Positions 1 through 12,700 are shown, counted from the first letter of the stretch. The stretch is 64,000 nucleotides of DNA from Ramazzottius varieornatus (GCA_001949185.1 BDGG01000019.1:337231-401230), one strand, 5' to 3'. Numbers and translations are program-made. Notes: generated by a model from the sequence alone, not told the origin.

Positions 1-241
1 GTAATCCCCCACGCTCTCAGATATCTGCCAGTCACTGAAACCATTACTTATCCACGCTTCTTGACATCTGATCTGACTAATCTTGTAAAGTCAATTTCTT
101 CCGCACAAAATCGCTTTTTGCGCTCAGATCTGTTACCTCTTTCACACACCTGCGTACATTTCCACCGCTTATCTCACTTGGGTCGCGGTATGCTGGCTCT
201 TGAAAAGACGTCTGAAGATTCTTCGTTCACTTGTTTTGCAG

Positions 242-2439
242 CGTTCGTCCTCGATACAAGGCCTGTCGGAAGCTTCAGTCTCCTTTGAGAAAGCCACGGG
301 GATCTTCCAGTTCGTGGCTTCCAGTTTTAATAACGCACCAAGCACCGATCTGCGAGCGGAAACCCTCAGCATGCTCGGCTCTCTAATGCTGGTACGGTAA
401 TATCCGGTGGTTTTCAAACTTTTCTGAAGTTTATTGTTTGTCGTGCTACTCTTTCCGCGTCGTTTGACTGACGGGTGGCACTGACATTGCTCGTAGAGGG
501 TTCTCCATAATTTACGCTCTGTTTGACATACAAGTATTTCGAACTGTCGTTTTGCTTCGCAGGCGCAGAGTCAGGAATGCGTTTATGAACTGTCATTACT
601 TTCCGATACATCAGACCACCTGCTACACTCCCAAGAGGCTGCTCAGGTAAGTCAAACAACTCGATCCAGCCCACAAGCTATCCTCGTAACTGAAAACACA
701 ATGATGACCCACTGTGACATTCCACACTGGGACCTAGACCAGCAAGCTACGACAGATTGTATCTAGGTGGCGCAGGGTTTCAGCCGGCAACGCGGGGAAC
801 GCACGCCACTTCTAGAAGTAATCTTGTCGCGTTTGTTTGCCGGGCTCCTGATTTTCGGAAATTCATTCTTCCGGACGAATTCGATTCATTTTGTTCCAAC
901 TAGAGTGTACAGGCCTAGGTCATCGCTCGCCTCGCAGAACAAAGTTTGAAGTTAAACTCCCGTTTCAGGTTTCGAAAAGCTTCCTTGCCGTGCACGACAA
1001 CGTTTCTTCGTCCATCGTAAAGAAGGACGTTCCCTACCCTTGGATTTCGTTAGTTTTGGTCAAAGTTCAGTTTTACAAGGCCACTTCGCACTACCACCTC
1101 GGCCTAGCCGTCATCGAATCTGAAAGTGAGTGGTGGAACTCTACTACAGGTTTAGTCGTACGAATAAAAGTAACATCTCGCCGTCACTCTTTCGTTTCAG
1201 CGAGCAAAGACGACCTGCAGAAATGTCTGGAACCCACTTCACCCGACAGCGTCATATCCAGTGGCTCCGAAGGCCTATCCCGACGAAGCATAGGTAAGCA
1301 GTTGATATCTTTCGCTGCCCCGATCTGGAAACAATCGTAGTAACTGGTATTATCTCTTCCCTCAACAGCACGCAGTCACGTACGACAAGCGACCCTTCTT
1401 CTGGAAGAATGCATTCGAATCCACCGGATGTGCCGTCTGCTAAGGAAGGTCGACACGCTATTGACAGTACTAACCAAAGCCCATGACAAGTATAACCCTC
1501 TCCCGCACGTCCAAACCTTTACTTTCTGCCTTTAGAATGATTAGTGGAAGTGTCCTTACAGATTAACATGTAATTTGTTTGCTATTTCCAGAAGCCTTAG
1601 TTTGTATCAGAGACTGGAAGAGGAAGACAATTTCGAGTCGGTCAGCCGACCAGCCAACGTTATTCGTAAGTACAGCAGTCGATGTATTTCGTGATCGTCG
1701 CTGTTCAGACTTCCTTGATCTTAATCATGCAGTAACAATGTGATTCTCGTGCAGCCAAGACACGCAAAGTAGCCAAAAGCATCCCACCGGATTTGGCTCG
1801 CTTCAAAATAAAGGATTCTTTCCACCAACTGGTACGCTAAGCAATCAGTGGAAAATATTATTCCAAATAATCTGGGCCTCGTGATTTCATTATTCGTTTG
1901 GGTTCACAGGGTCCGCTGAATGTATTCAATGCTTCTACTGAGCTGTCGAAGCCTAGAGTCGTTCATTTGAAGAAGGACCCGAATGCTCCAGTGTCTTTCG
2001 GCTTCAGTGTGCGGGGCAGCTCGCCGGTGTCAGTTACCGATGTGGAACTCAACAGCATAGCTGAGGTAAGTCCCAAAACAACGCTTATTGTTGCATTGAG
2101 TATACTTCTGCCGAAAGTGAGTATGGGTGGGTTACCATTGCAGAAAGCTGGATTGAGAAAGGGAGACTACATCGTGGGGCTGAATGAAGAAAACGTGCGG
2201 TGGGAGCTGCATGAGAACGTGGTGCAACGGATGAAGGACGCCGGAAGCGAAATGACACTGATGGTCGTGACACCTTCTGCTCTACTAACGGTAAGTTCTT
2301 TGTTCTTCCTTCTGCTTTTTCATCAACTTTTGTCGGAAGAAACTGGAAAGTGACCTTGGCTGTCGCTCTGTTGTAGAACGGGACGGAACCTGTCAAGGAA
2401 GCAGTTAAAACGAACGGCCACAAGAAAGGGAAGAACTAA
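242..2439 (+). CDS. RHPN: rhophilin-like protein, 5' truncated (BRO1 C-terminal part + PDZ)
   Basis: Ten exons join in phase: 242-391, 563-646, 969-1125, 1201-1293, 1369-1489, 1592-1665, 1755-1831, 1910-2065, 2144-2290, 2377-2439 (373 codons plus stop). The first exons match the C-terminal half of a BRO1 domain (segments FNNAPSTDLRAETL, YPWISLVLVKVQFYKATSHY, MCRLLRKVDTLL). Then comes the linker GPLNVFNA typical of rhophilins, then one PDZ domain split over two exons (carboxylate loop region FGFSVRG; helix motif KAGLRKGDYIVGLN). Rhophilins are Rho-binding scaffolds with HR1-BRO1-PDZ order. HR1 and the N-terminal BRO1 part would lie upstream of base 1; bases 1-241 look intronic. The C-terminus is a short basic tail. 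Assignment rests on the BRO1-to-PDZ order and the GPLxVF linker; ALIX/PTPN23-type BRO1 proteins lack the PDZ. Confidence 0.88.
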
Positions 2440-2732
2440 GTCAGACTGTTGAAAGAGCGCCTTTTCTCTCCGAGATTAGAAATTGACCAGGAAGTGAAAT
2501 GTGATATTAGGTTTGTCCAAGTTTAAAATTTTATCTTGACACGTTCGAAGCCTTCAGCTTTAGCGCTCACTACTTTTTGTGTTAGGATAGAATCTCTTGT
2601 CGACGAGTTGGATCTGCCTTTTGAGTTTACAAGTGCGCTATTTTACGTCATGTTTTTCGCTTCGTCTACCTAAAGTTTGCACCTTCTGACAAAAAAGCAG
2701 AGTTTCCGATAAGGAAGGTGATCTTTCGCAGT

Positions 2733-2738
2733 TTTATT
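2733..2738 (-). terminator. poly(A) signal of RPLP0
   Basis: AATAAA on the minus strand, about 57 bp past the RPLP0 stop codon. Confidence 0.6.
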
Positions 2739-2794
2739 TTCGTTCTTTCAGAAGTCAATTCGAAGACAGGCTAAAAACATTCAAACAGAAGACT

Positions 2795-4654
2795 TTAATC
2801 AAAAAGTCCGCCACCGAACAAATCTCCTTCATCGTCAGACTCTTCTTTCTTTTCCTCCTTAGCCGGGGCAGCAGCCTTGGCGTCCTTGCCAGCGGCTGCA
2901 GCAGCAGCTGGAGCGGCCTTAGGAGTCGAAGCAGCCTGTGCAGCAGCGAACGCAGCTGGATCTTTAAGGATGGCCAGCATCTACAACGAAAAATACCCAC
3001 TGTTCAGTCACCAAACCGGGATTGACAGCAAAACTGAGAGTCGGAGAGTTACCCTACTCGTTCGGTTCGCGAGCTAAACATGCCTTTTCTACGGAAAACC
3101 TAACAATACCGTGCAGGGCGCCAACCTGTTCGAGCTTTTCGTACAGCAAAGGCCAGAGGGAGCTCGACAGGACTGGTTTTCCAAGTGGCGCATGCTTTCG
3201 ATGTTTTCAGCCGAAAGCGTGCGCCACTTGGAAGATAGGACACGTCGAACTTTATTGTCAAGCTCGGAAACTTCAACTCGCGAGCTGAACTAGAATTAAC
3301 TAAACAAACTCTTTAGCTTCGAAAAAAATCTCAAAGGTACCTTCTCAGCTTGCGAGAACGACAAGTCCGTCTCGGCTGCCAAGGCCACCAAGTTCTTGAA
3401 GCCATTAAGGATGGAATGAGGTGCGGACACCTTCGTCGGGTAGCCCATTCCCAAACTCAGTGCGGCGATATGCGAAATTCCCTGAGAACAGAAGCAACGT
3501 GAGATTCAATACTTTCGACCTTGACCAACCGGAAAAACACTACAATTAGAGTGAAACTCACCTCCATGACACGACCGCGCAAGACATCGCTGGTGATGTC
3601 CAGAATGGCTGGTTCGTACAGCGAGCCATTGTCGTAGACTTGACGGATGACCAAGCCGTAGCTGAACGGATAGATCTTCAACATGTTCAGAAGAGTAGCT
3701 TCCGAAGCGCCGACTTTGTCATTCTGCTTGATCAGATGGACTTCCGTCTGCAAAGTGAAACCAGAAATGAGACATTCTAATCGGAAATTCAGAGTTAAAC
3801 ACAGCAACTGTTCCAATACATTCCAGTTTTTTTCGATTATGTTGTCACGTAAAGCAATATGGGGATGATCTGGCTGGGTAATTTAAGATCAACCAAAAAA
3901 TAATTACCAAAATTTCGATTGTTCCCTTTGCAATCTTGGTGGGAATTTGAAGTGCCTGGAAGAAAGAAGTCTTCTCCGGACCCAAACCGGTGTTTTGTGG
4001 CTGGACCTTGACATCAATCGGAGCAATAGCCCCAGCTTTGGCTGGAGCAGCAACCTGGAAAGCAGAAAGCACTGTCAAGCAAAGCAAAACCAGGACGAAG
4101 AACAGGTGACGCCACGGAAAGAACCGTTTTCTTACCTTGTTTTGCGTCAGTAGGTTGCGAACTTCCGACAAGTCACTCTTGGCAAAAACGAAGGCGATGT
4201 TCTCCTTGATGTGCGGAAGAAGCCTAAAGAATGAGAGGTCGAGTTAGACGGACGGTCTGCATATCCAACACCCACCGGAAGTGCAGGACGGTAATCAATC
4301 AACAAACAGGCAAATGCTGCATGCTGTACTGAATTCGGACAGAATCTCTCTGTGCGTTTCCTTCTAACCTTCTTCACACACTCAACCTGGAAAGCGAATA
4401 GCGTGAGTAGTTGAAATCACTCACTTTTCCAGTTGAGGGTTCTTTTCAAGCTGCGCACGAAGCGCTTTGCGGATCATGGTGTTCTTTCCATTAAGGACTA
4501 CGGCATGTCCTCGCAGAGAGATCCGGATCTGCTGCATCTGCTTTGATCCGACATTGTCGACCCCCACGATGAAGGCTTTAGGGTACTCGTCGAAGAGTTC
4601 ACCGAGCTTAATGAAGTAGGAGGCTTTCCAGGCAGTGCGGTCTTCCCGAACCAT
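2795..4654 (-). CDS. RPLP0: 60S acidic ribosomal protein P0
   Basis: Six exons on the minus strand join in phase: 4425-4654, 4136-4223, 3908-4054, 3562-3747, 3341-3481, 2795-2980, giving 325 residues (the family is about 315-320). P0 is the anchor of the ribosomal stalk: its N-terminal L10-like domain binds 28S rRNA and its C-terminal helices bind P1/P2 dimers. Visible landmarks are the N-terminal segment around [15 protein letters not shown], the central GNTMI-like motif ([10 protein letters not shown]), the Ala-rich hinge, and the acidic end [16 protein letters not shown]; this differs slightly from the usual terminal DDDMGFGLFD. A minus-strand acceptor just upstream of the ATG (TTGCAG, about 4690-4695) suggests a 5'-UTR intron, common in ribosomal protein genes. 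The 3207-region intron carries a palindromic element. Confidence 0.97.
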
Positions 4655-5411
4655 CTTTGTGGCTCAGGATGCAGCAGAGGTTTAAAGACCTGCAAAGCAG
4701 AAAACAGTCAGCGATAGAGCTCCTTCGCACTTCAGTTCGCCAGAATACACCGATGTATTTACCGAACGCGGTTAGCCGCGAAGAGGTGGAATCTTGAAGG
4801 GGAAGAAGAGAGAAATCAAACGGTCCAGAAGGATGTAAACCTGCAATGAAGACCTGCAATGAAGTCGTAGAGTCTTCCAGCTGGCGACGGCTTGAAAAGC
4901 CGATTATGGAGGGTCCAACGGTTCTTTACCACCCTGTGTAATAGAACGCCCCGTCGCATCTTTCTGTGGTATCTGTTTTAGATATAGAGGGTACGCATCG
5001 AACAAGTCAACGTGCACATGTTGATTGGTGCAATCGACCAGTAACAAGGCGTGCGCACAAATTTTCACTGGTGCAGGCTGTGTGCACCCATGTCTGTCTC
5101 GCACTTCAAGCCGGTGGATGACAGAGCTAGCACGCTTTCAACTGGTCCAGGTTGGGGATTCAGTAGAAACGTGGCGCTTGTCGTAAACTGTTATCGCACT
5201 TCATGCGCGACGTCACACCTTGAGGCGATGTTCGATTGCGTGCGCCATCGTCGAGCAAACAGAAGCTCTTCCAAGCGCTCACAAAAGGTCAAATTCTGCT
5301 TTACTAGTGGAGAAACCTTGTGGAACTTGTTTGTAGGTCTGTCCCTGTTGGAAGAAGTCAAGAAAAGCGGCTGAGGAGGGAGGAAAGGGGAAGATATCGG
5401 GGTGTGCAGGG
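4655..5411. other. intergenic region with RPLP0 promoter side
   Basis: No supported coding exon. It should contain the RPLP0 promoter and 5'-UTR exon (minus strand, around 4690-4900) and the upstream part of the next plus-strand gene. A CT-rich track with AG stands directly before 5412, so that gene may have an upstream non-coding exon here. Confidence 0.5.
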
Positions 5412-7700
5412 ATGGCGCGCACAACCCAACGAGTAGCCAAAAGTGCGCAGCCTGCATCGGAGTCTGGCGAAAGCGAATCCGCCACCAATGTTGCTGAACA
5501 GCCGGAAGAACAACACGAAGAAGAAGATGCCGGCGCTTCTGTGGGGAATTTTACTCGAGGAGCACCTACGGGACATTTGACGGAAGACATCCGACTGGCC
5601 ATCATCGCCAAGCACGAAGCCGAGCCCGATCTCAGTCAGGGGCAACTGACAAAGTGGCTGGAGGATGAGTACAATATTCGGGTTAATCGCACAACCATTG
5701 GACGTACGCTTTCTCGAGCGGAAGGTAGGACTGTTCGACCTCCCCGTCCTGAAGGCGGCCTCAAAACTGCCAAGGAGCTGGACCAAGATGTCTACAATTG
5801 GTATTTGGAGAGAGCAAAAGCCATGGACACGACGACATCGCTGGAAAACGATGTAAGCCTTGCTTCTCTGCAGAATTTTCACCGACCGACACACCATAGC
5901 CCGTAACGTATACTGGCTATGGGAAGTCTTCGGTGCCACTTCCGTTCGTTTCCAACAGCACTGTGTTTATGGTTGATTGCTCATCTGTTGATCAGTAACT
6001 CTGAAACAGTAGCGTTATGAAACGGCTGGTTACGTTACTCATAGTCAGGGCCGTGCCTGATATTTTATCACCACTAAAGTGCTCACCAAGCTCGTTATTT
6101 CCCCGTGTTTAATATGGTGGTCTGGTGTGCATCGTTGCACAGACTTACCGTTGACCGTTGGCGGTCTTGTTCTTACCTTCTGTCCTATCTTTCAGACTGC
6201 GCCACTTCTGGCATTTGGTGTGAACACCTTCAAAGAGAAGGCCCGAGAGTTAGCAGAGAGCGGCGACTATGAACTTCGCAAGAACATGTACTTCTCGGAC
6301 AAGTGGCTCTCCACGTTCCTTCGCAAGTTCAACCTGCAAGTCACGTCTCTTCCGGTCGACGCAGACGGCGAAGCTGTCCTAACCGACGCCAACGGTACTT
6401 CGCAATGGCATGAGACAAACGTCGAAGGTGTGGAGACCGACGACGAGGACGGGAACGCGAATAACCAGACAGACACTCAAAACAATGACAGCCTCATCAA
6501 GCACGTCCAGCTGACGGACGAGATGCGGGCTGCACTGGTGGAAAAGCGCGTCGCGGAACCGGCGTGGAGTCAACTCCAGCTGGCGAACTGGTAGGTCCTT
6601 CGTGTCGAGAAAAACGTAAAGATGAGCAGAACTAAAACAGAATGGACGACAAGATTAAACAGAAGGGCGGCAGGACTTCTTCCCCAAGTGGTGCACATTC
6701 TCAGTATTTTTGGCTGTCAGCATGCGCCACTTGAACGTTATTGCCCTGATTGGTTTCCAATGATGATAATTTCACTTAATTTCAGGCTGGAGAGTGAGTA
6801 CGGAGTGAAGGTCCACAGGGCGACTATTGGCAGGAACTTGAAGAGACTGTCCACGGACCCTGTGGTCAGGGATGCCAAGAGGCAGTTCTCGGAGAGTAGC
6901 CAGATCTACCCGGAGCTGGAGGGAAGGCTGATCGACTGGTGGATCATCGAAACCAGCCGTGGTGTAAGTTACCTCTTGGATTTCCTCAGGTTATCGAGAC
7001 GGTAGCAATGAAGACCTTGTCTTATAGAGAGTACTCGATGACAAGGATCTGAAGGATAAAATTCGGGAGTTTTACGACGACCCCGACTTGGATCTTCCTG
7101 TGGCTGTCAATGGCGCTCGATATCGCAAGAGTTTCAAGTCTCGCATGATGAGTAAAAGTATGTAAATGGGAAGCTTTTCTTAAGGCCAAAATCCTAAAAG
7201 CAAACCAGATCAAATTCGACAAAAATCAAATTCCAGGAAAAATTTGGTGGTTATGGTTTCAGATGCGAGGACGACGGTAACGAATGACGGCATCCCTCCT
7301 CGTCCAACTCTCACCGAAGTCCACCGAGCTGTCAACGTCGTTCGCACCTTTCTCTTCAACTCAGACTACGGCGGAGACGTGAAGAAGTCCCTGATGGCCG
7401 ATCTGGACTCGATCTACGTCAAGATAAGCGAAGCACAGAAGAAGGTGACGGGCTCCAACAAGATTGCGGCCTCCTCAACTTCCAAACCCTACAAATACAA
7501 GTAAGCCTTACTCCATTTTTCACCTTCCGCGTGATATTCCATGTGTTATGGCCTAAGTGATGGGTGTGCCTTCCCGTTGTAGACCTAAGGAGGATAAACC
7601 TGACAAGCCTCCAGGACCTCGAACTCTCGCACCAAAGGACAGCATCGTGATTCCCACTGGCACGAACCTGTCCACAATCACCTTTACCGTGGCCGAGTAA
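5412..7700 (+). CDS. protein with two CENP-B/pogo-type helix-turn-helix modules, no transposase domain
   Basis: Six exons join in phase: 5412-5852, 6196-6590, 6786-6963, 7028-7157, 7263-7500, 7583-7700 (499 residues). The N-terminus is acidic and low-complexity. A helix-turn-helix (segment QLTKWLEDEYNIRVNRTTIG) is followed by a Tc5/CENP-B-type second HTH (MYFSDKWLSTFLRKFNLQ). After an acidic Asn/Asp-rich linker the first module recurs (QLANWLESEYGVKVHRATIG), followed by a helical region and a Lys/Pro-rich tail. CENP-B, jerky and Tigger-derived proteins bind DNA through such paired HTHs. No DDE catalytic domain follows, so this is probably a host DNA-binding protein domesticated from a pogo-like transposase; that is inference. 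The exact family was not recognised. Start chosen as the first ATG after a probable acceptor. Confidence 0.75.
6686..6745. repeat. palindromic AGTGGCGCA element, degenerate copy
   Basis: Intronic arms AAGTGGTGCAC and TGCGCCACTT about 35 bp apart; diverged member of the dispersed family described at 33090-33200. Confidence 0.7.
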
Positions 7701-8617
7701 GAAGTAGGAAAACCCAATTTTTATGCCTAGTGTCGAACTTCAGTCCTGCTATCGCGTTTAGGCCTCGGATCATTGCTTCGAAGCCCAGCAGCTCGTCGTA
7801 ACTTCGCGCTGTTCCGGACTTGCCGGCTTGACTTTTGGGTTTCTGTTATGGAAGCTCAGAGGCTGTGGTGGGAAAGAGCTAGTGGGATTTTGTTTCCTCG
7901 ACGGTCGTTTTGACCGTTATTATCGTTTTGGCTGTTTCTTTATCCTTAGTAGTATTATTCGATACCTAGTAGATTCCAGTGCTGTTAACGGACATCAGAA
8001 TGTTATGATATGTTTTCAATTTTGAAGCAAGGGGCACAGACATGTGAAGTATCCAGAAGCGACGAAGCGAATGTGGGTTCTCCATGTGCTTTCGGTGCGT
8101 GGTTTACCCAAGCGACCAGTCTTCGGTGTTTTCTGTTGTTCATTAGCAGCACCTGATTCCTTTCACAGTTTTCCTGAATCTCCAAGAACCCGTGATCGGC
8201 GCCGGGAGAACACAGTGGGTGTTGTTATCAGTAGTTGCCTTTACTGGCTGGTGAAGAACTTTGCAATCTTACTCTCAATTTGTATGCTGATGACTCGCAC
8301 GATGGAAAGCCTGCGCGATGAACGATATAAGAGCATCCTCCAGGCGCTTTGAATATCAGCGGTTCCTTTCCTCGCTGAGTGTGCAGGGAACTGCAACGAC
8401 CATATCTTCGACTTTCGCAGGTCGATGACAGTATGTCCAGCTATCAGATCTTAATAAAGAATAAAGTCCGGATAATGAACCTTTCTTTGTTATCTTATCG
8501 TCTCCATAAGTTGGAAACTATTTGCCTTCGCTATGCGGAACATCTACTGTGGTATCATGACTGGTATCTGGAAGCTCATACAGGAAAATTTCCCTTCCAG
8601 CCACCGTGGCTATAGCC
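7701..8617. other. 3'-UTR/intergenic stretch
   Basis: No supported exon. AATAAA at 8453-8458 is the first clear plus-strand poly(A) signal after the HTH gene, 750 bp past its stop; this would mean a long 3'-UTR. Confidence 0.4.
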
Positions 8618-9175
8618 ATGTCCGGATCCGCAGAACGAGACTACCGAAAAACCTTCGTGCCAGTCAAACCAGGGGAGAGAACACCAAAGATGGTCCGAAA
8701 CACCACCGACTACCAGGTTCTTCTTAGAACAATCTGGGCGGAAGCGCGTGGCGAACCCGCTGATGGACAACTGGCCGTGGCGCACGTTATCTGGACTCGA
8801 GCTCGGTCAAATCTGGAATACTGGGGAGGCAATACCATTGCGGGAGTGTGCCTCAAGAAATACCAGTTTGAATGCTGGAACGAAGCTTGCAACATTGACG
8901 ACATCAACATGATTGGTAGCCCGGAAGGTATTCTGGCCAAGGAAGCCATTGAAAACTGGTTGGACAATTTCAAGAACTTTCGGGATCCAGTCAAGCTAGG
9001 TATGGATCCAAAAAACCCTCTGAGAGACTCGTATGCCGATCACTACAACAACCCCACCTTGGAAAATAATCCGGTACCGAAGTGGGTAGGAAACTGCTAT
9101 GAATTGTGCAAGATAGAAAATCATCAATTCTACGTGTCGAAGGATCGCTGGAACGTCACGCCATCGGAACCTTAG
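8618..9175 (+). CDS. SleB-family (Hydrolase_2) cell-wall hydrolase, intronless, probable horizontal transfer
   Basis: A single uninterrupted ORF of 185 residues from ATG 8618. SleB/CwlJ-type Hydrolase_2 enzymes are bacterial (and phage) peptidoglycan-cleaving lytic enzymes, SleB being a lytic transglycosylase of the spore cortex. The core signature is plain: LLRTIWAEARGEPADGQLAV holds the catalytic Glu of the family motif AEARGE, then AVAHVIWTRAR, a KKYQFECWN segment (family QFSCWN), and a final H-Q-FY close to the usual HYF/HYFY end. The catalytic domain starts near residue 33; no signal peptide is evident, so a secreted role is not supported by the sequence. It is the only complete gene in the window without introns, which fits bacterial ancestry. 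Both neighbours are intron-containing animal-type genes, arguing against contamination. Function in this host is unknown; an antibacterial role is inference. Confidence 0.85.
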   Translation: MSGSAERDYRKTFVPVKPGERTPKMVRNTTDYQVLLRTIWAEARGEPADGQLAVAHVIWTRARSNLEYWGGNTIAGVCLKKYQFECWNEACNIDDINMIGSPEGILAKEAIENWLDNFKNFRDPVKLGMDPKNPLRDSYADHYNNPTLENNPVPKWVGNCYELCKIENHQFYVSKDRWNVTPSEP

Positions 9176-9764
9176 TTCCCCCACTACGAGTAGTTCTACC
9201 TCCCAGCTTCACATTTAATGCTGTTCTCCAGTAAGTGGTACTGTGCTTGACAACTGGGACGTGGACAAATGAGTTCACCCAGTCCGTTTCCTCAGGTGGC
9301 GCACTCTCTCAGCCACCAACAATGAAAACGTGCGCCACTTGCAATGACAATCGGAGGAAAATCATTTGCCGACGTCCCAACTGTGTTTTCCGCTGTGACG
9401 CTGGTATCTGTGCCATCTTTGGTGTTCCTGACTTTCGGTATTCTTTGCAACAACCCGTACAAAACCACGATTTACCGAAAGACAAGAGATGGTGCAATAA
9501 TCATACCAGACGACGAAAATAGTAGTACACAACTGGTAAAGCTTGCGTGGATCCTGGCAGGAATTAAAATCATCTGGGCTTCCAACAAAACCTCCGTTAA
9601 ACCACAATCAAATCTTCTCTTTAAAAGGAGCAATTCTTGCATCTGAAGAAAAATGTACATAGAAAAAACAACGTAAACAAAAATCAAAACACCATGAGGG
9701 AGGAGAAATACTGCTGGTCGAATATTCGCTAAAGACCGATAATCTAAGACGAATATTCTTGTGG
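9176..9764. other. intergenic, contains one palindromic element
   Basis: No supported gene; 3' regions of the hydrolase (+) and the p85-like gene (-) converge here. Confidence 0.5.
9259..9378. repeat. palindromic AGTGGCGCA element
   Basis: Arms GGTGGCGCAC at 9296 and GTGCGCCACTT near 9330-9341, with flanking CAAATGAGTT / CATTTGCC outer arms. Confidence 0.75.
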
Positions 9765-12700
9765 TCATTTCTGCGCTGCTGCATGAACTGGATGACTCAG
9801 ACAGACATTCATGCCGGGATTGTGTGCTTTGAGCGAGACGGTAGCGTAGTGGTCGATCAAACTCTTCAAGGTTGGAAAGTCCGTCGAAGCTGCGCCGAAG
9901 CCAAAGGCATTGGCTTCCTGGTTGATCAGACAGTGCCCAACTTTGCCGTTCTCCCTGCAACAGAATAGAAATCTTCAACCCACCTTCCCAACACGTTTGA
10001 ATTTCATCATTTGCCACAACAAGTCACAATCGACGGGCAGGATGTGAGATCTACTAACATCTCGAACCTGCATACACCTCTGCATCGTGAAAACAAGCAG
10101 TCCATGTACGAAGGTTCGTGAAGCACTTTCAAACGACCCTTTTCGTGGTGGAAAAATTTGGAAAATCAGAAAGACGGTCTGGTAACTTACACAACAACAG
10201 ACAAGGCATGTGTCTGTCCGCTGACGCCTTCCGTCCGTTTCCGAACCAGGAAAGTTCCGGGTTCTCTTCCATTAAGCAGCTTCTCCGCTTCTTCACGGGT
10301 AGCTTTGGGAATGTACCACTGAGACTCTTCCACAGCTGTGGCGAACACCGCCGAAGGATTCGGCTCTTCCGTGATGGTCTCTGATATCGGAATGGCCTTC
10401 ATCGATAACCTACAAGAAGCTTCCGGATGAACATCGATTCTTCACAGTTACGGAATTAACATGTGTTCACTCATACCTTTCAATGCCTTTTCCTGAACCA
10501 ACTTGCGCCGTATCCTCCATGAGCTTATCCAACTGTTCGGAGGTGACTCCATTAGCCGTGAGCACCCTAAAAATATCGCAATCACAGCTATTCAACCAGA
10601 AATCAAACTAGAACGATGTCTGCACCTTCACTTCCGGCTCGCTTCTACGACCGAAACAAAGAAAGCATACTTTCTTACTTGATCAGATCAGCTCGAACGA
10701 TGAAGAGATGCGTTATCCTCGGCTTAATGTTGTCCAAATCCAGTTCCCTCGCTCTTAACGTCTAGAAGAAAATATATACAGATTAGAACAAGAGTGACTG
10801 AAAAATTGGGAGTTCGGAAACTACTCGATAAGACTGCTTTCCCAAGTGGCGCATGTCTTCAGTGATATTAGCTGAAAGAGAGCGTCGCTTGATAAAACGA
10901 CCTGTGGAAATTGTCTTCTCAAGTGGCGCATATTTTCGCTGCTACTGGATGATAGACTGCGCCACTCGGAGAAACGATCTCGTCGAATTTGTATGCGGAA
11001 CTTCCAAAAATTGATCTTGCGTATTATCTTGAATTTATTGTACCTGTGCGTGGTGATTCAAGTCCAGCTGAAGTTTCGCTCTACTGCTGACTATACTATC
11101 CAGTCTAGCTTTGAGCAAGCTGTAATTGAGCTTCACCGCATCCGTCTCACTCGGCTTAGCTTCGCGATGGAACTTCTCATGAATCTTGATCTGTTCTTCG
11201 AACATGAGGACGGCAGCGTCGAACGCTTCCATGGCTTGCTTGAGCATGGTCACGTCCTGACTGGCGCGGTTGACTTCGGCAATGAGCTTGTCATGGATGG
11301 TGCTCCACATGCTGTACTCGGTGTTGGCCTCCAGCGCCTGTTGGATCAGCTTCTCCTTGTCGTTGGGATCAATTACGTTCTGTCAAAAAGCGCAAAGAGC
11401 CATGTTAGTTACAGAATCACGGCGGACTTCGGTTATAATTAACGCGGTCAAGCATGACCACGGAGAACCCTGAAAACCCTTCGGGCCGATCGTAGCTTGA
11501 TTACATGAAATTAGCCGCATCTGATGGCCGAAAAACGCAACGTCGACCCAAATAAGTGTCAACGTCGGATCGATTTCTCATCGATTTATTTTCTAGTCTA
11601 GCTTTCTTGATCTAATTTCAGAAAATTATTCGACGATTGGGACGTTGGCAAATGAACACAACACGACCGCCCCTTAAGTGGCGCACTTTTGCGGTGATAC
11701 TGGCTGGAAGTGTGCGCCACATGAGAAAGAATCGCCACCAACTCATCTGCCGATATCCCACATTAGCTTTGATTGTTACAAATGTCATTCCTACTAAATG
11801 TCATCCCTACTTCTCGTTCGAGTTTTGTGGACTGACATCGTTCGAGAGCGAGAGAACCCCATAGAGATTCCACAGCGATCGGCCTGACCATGAACTTGAC
11901 CAAACAAGTATTTCATCGATCGACCACAGTTTACAACCAGCAAACATAGACTCTAAGCTCTTCATACAAGTTTTAATTCCGTCAATCCACAAGTTCGCGA
12001 CCTACTTCACGACTCTCCTTCTCACCTGATGCTTAGACAGTGGGCTGATCAAACACACATCCAGCTGGCGATTGTAGAGAGACAACGAGTTGGTTCTGTG
12101 GTGATCGATGACGGCCTGCAGACTATCCCATTCCAGGGGCTCAGCGAAGCCGTACTTGCCATTTTTCCCCACGATCCTGATCAACTTGTTCGTACCGTCC
12201 TTCCTAAAAACCAGAAACTAGGTCAATATCGCCTTGGCAGGATCACAGAATTCTTTCCTTGTGGCTGGAAAGCTAGCTTGTCCATATTTCACTTACCTGC
12301 ATACACAGACATGCACTCTTAAAACGGCATAAGTGTATGTAGGTGCATGACGTCCCTCACATTTCACGTAGATGTATACACGTCATAAGCACTTCCGTAC
12401 ACTGATGCTGTATGTAGGTTGATAAAACGATTGCGTTTGACTGGCTGAAGGCTCTGGAGGAAACCAGGTCACCGCGGACCCATCAAGGAGCCCTTCCCGT
12501 GTAATGAACGTCCTGGAGGACCTGTTTGCTCAACTAGACAAGGCACTAACCTCAATGTTAGGGTATAATCGCTCTCCTTTCCACTTGACGAAGCACGAAC
12601 GAGAAAGGTTCCCTCCGGCTGGTCTTTTAAGGCTGCTGCGGCTTCATCCCTTGAGACAGCGCCCCAATACCACTCGCACTCGTCAAGGTTCCTGGGTGAC

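Noticed and set aside
1-241. A rhophilin exon at the window start
   Set aside because: No BRO1-like reading in any frame that joins to 242; treated as intron.
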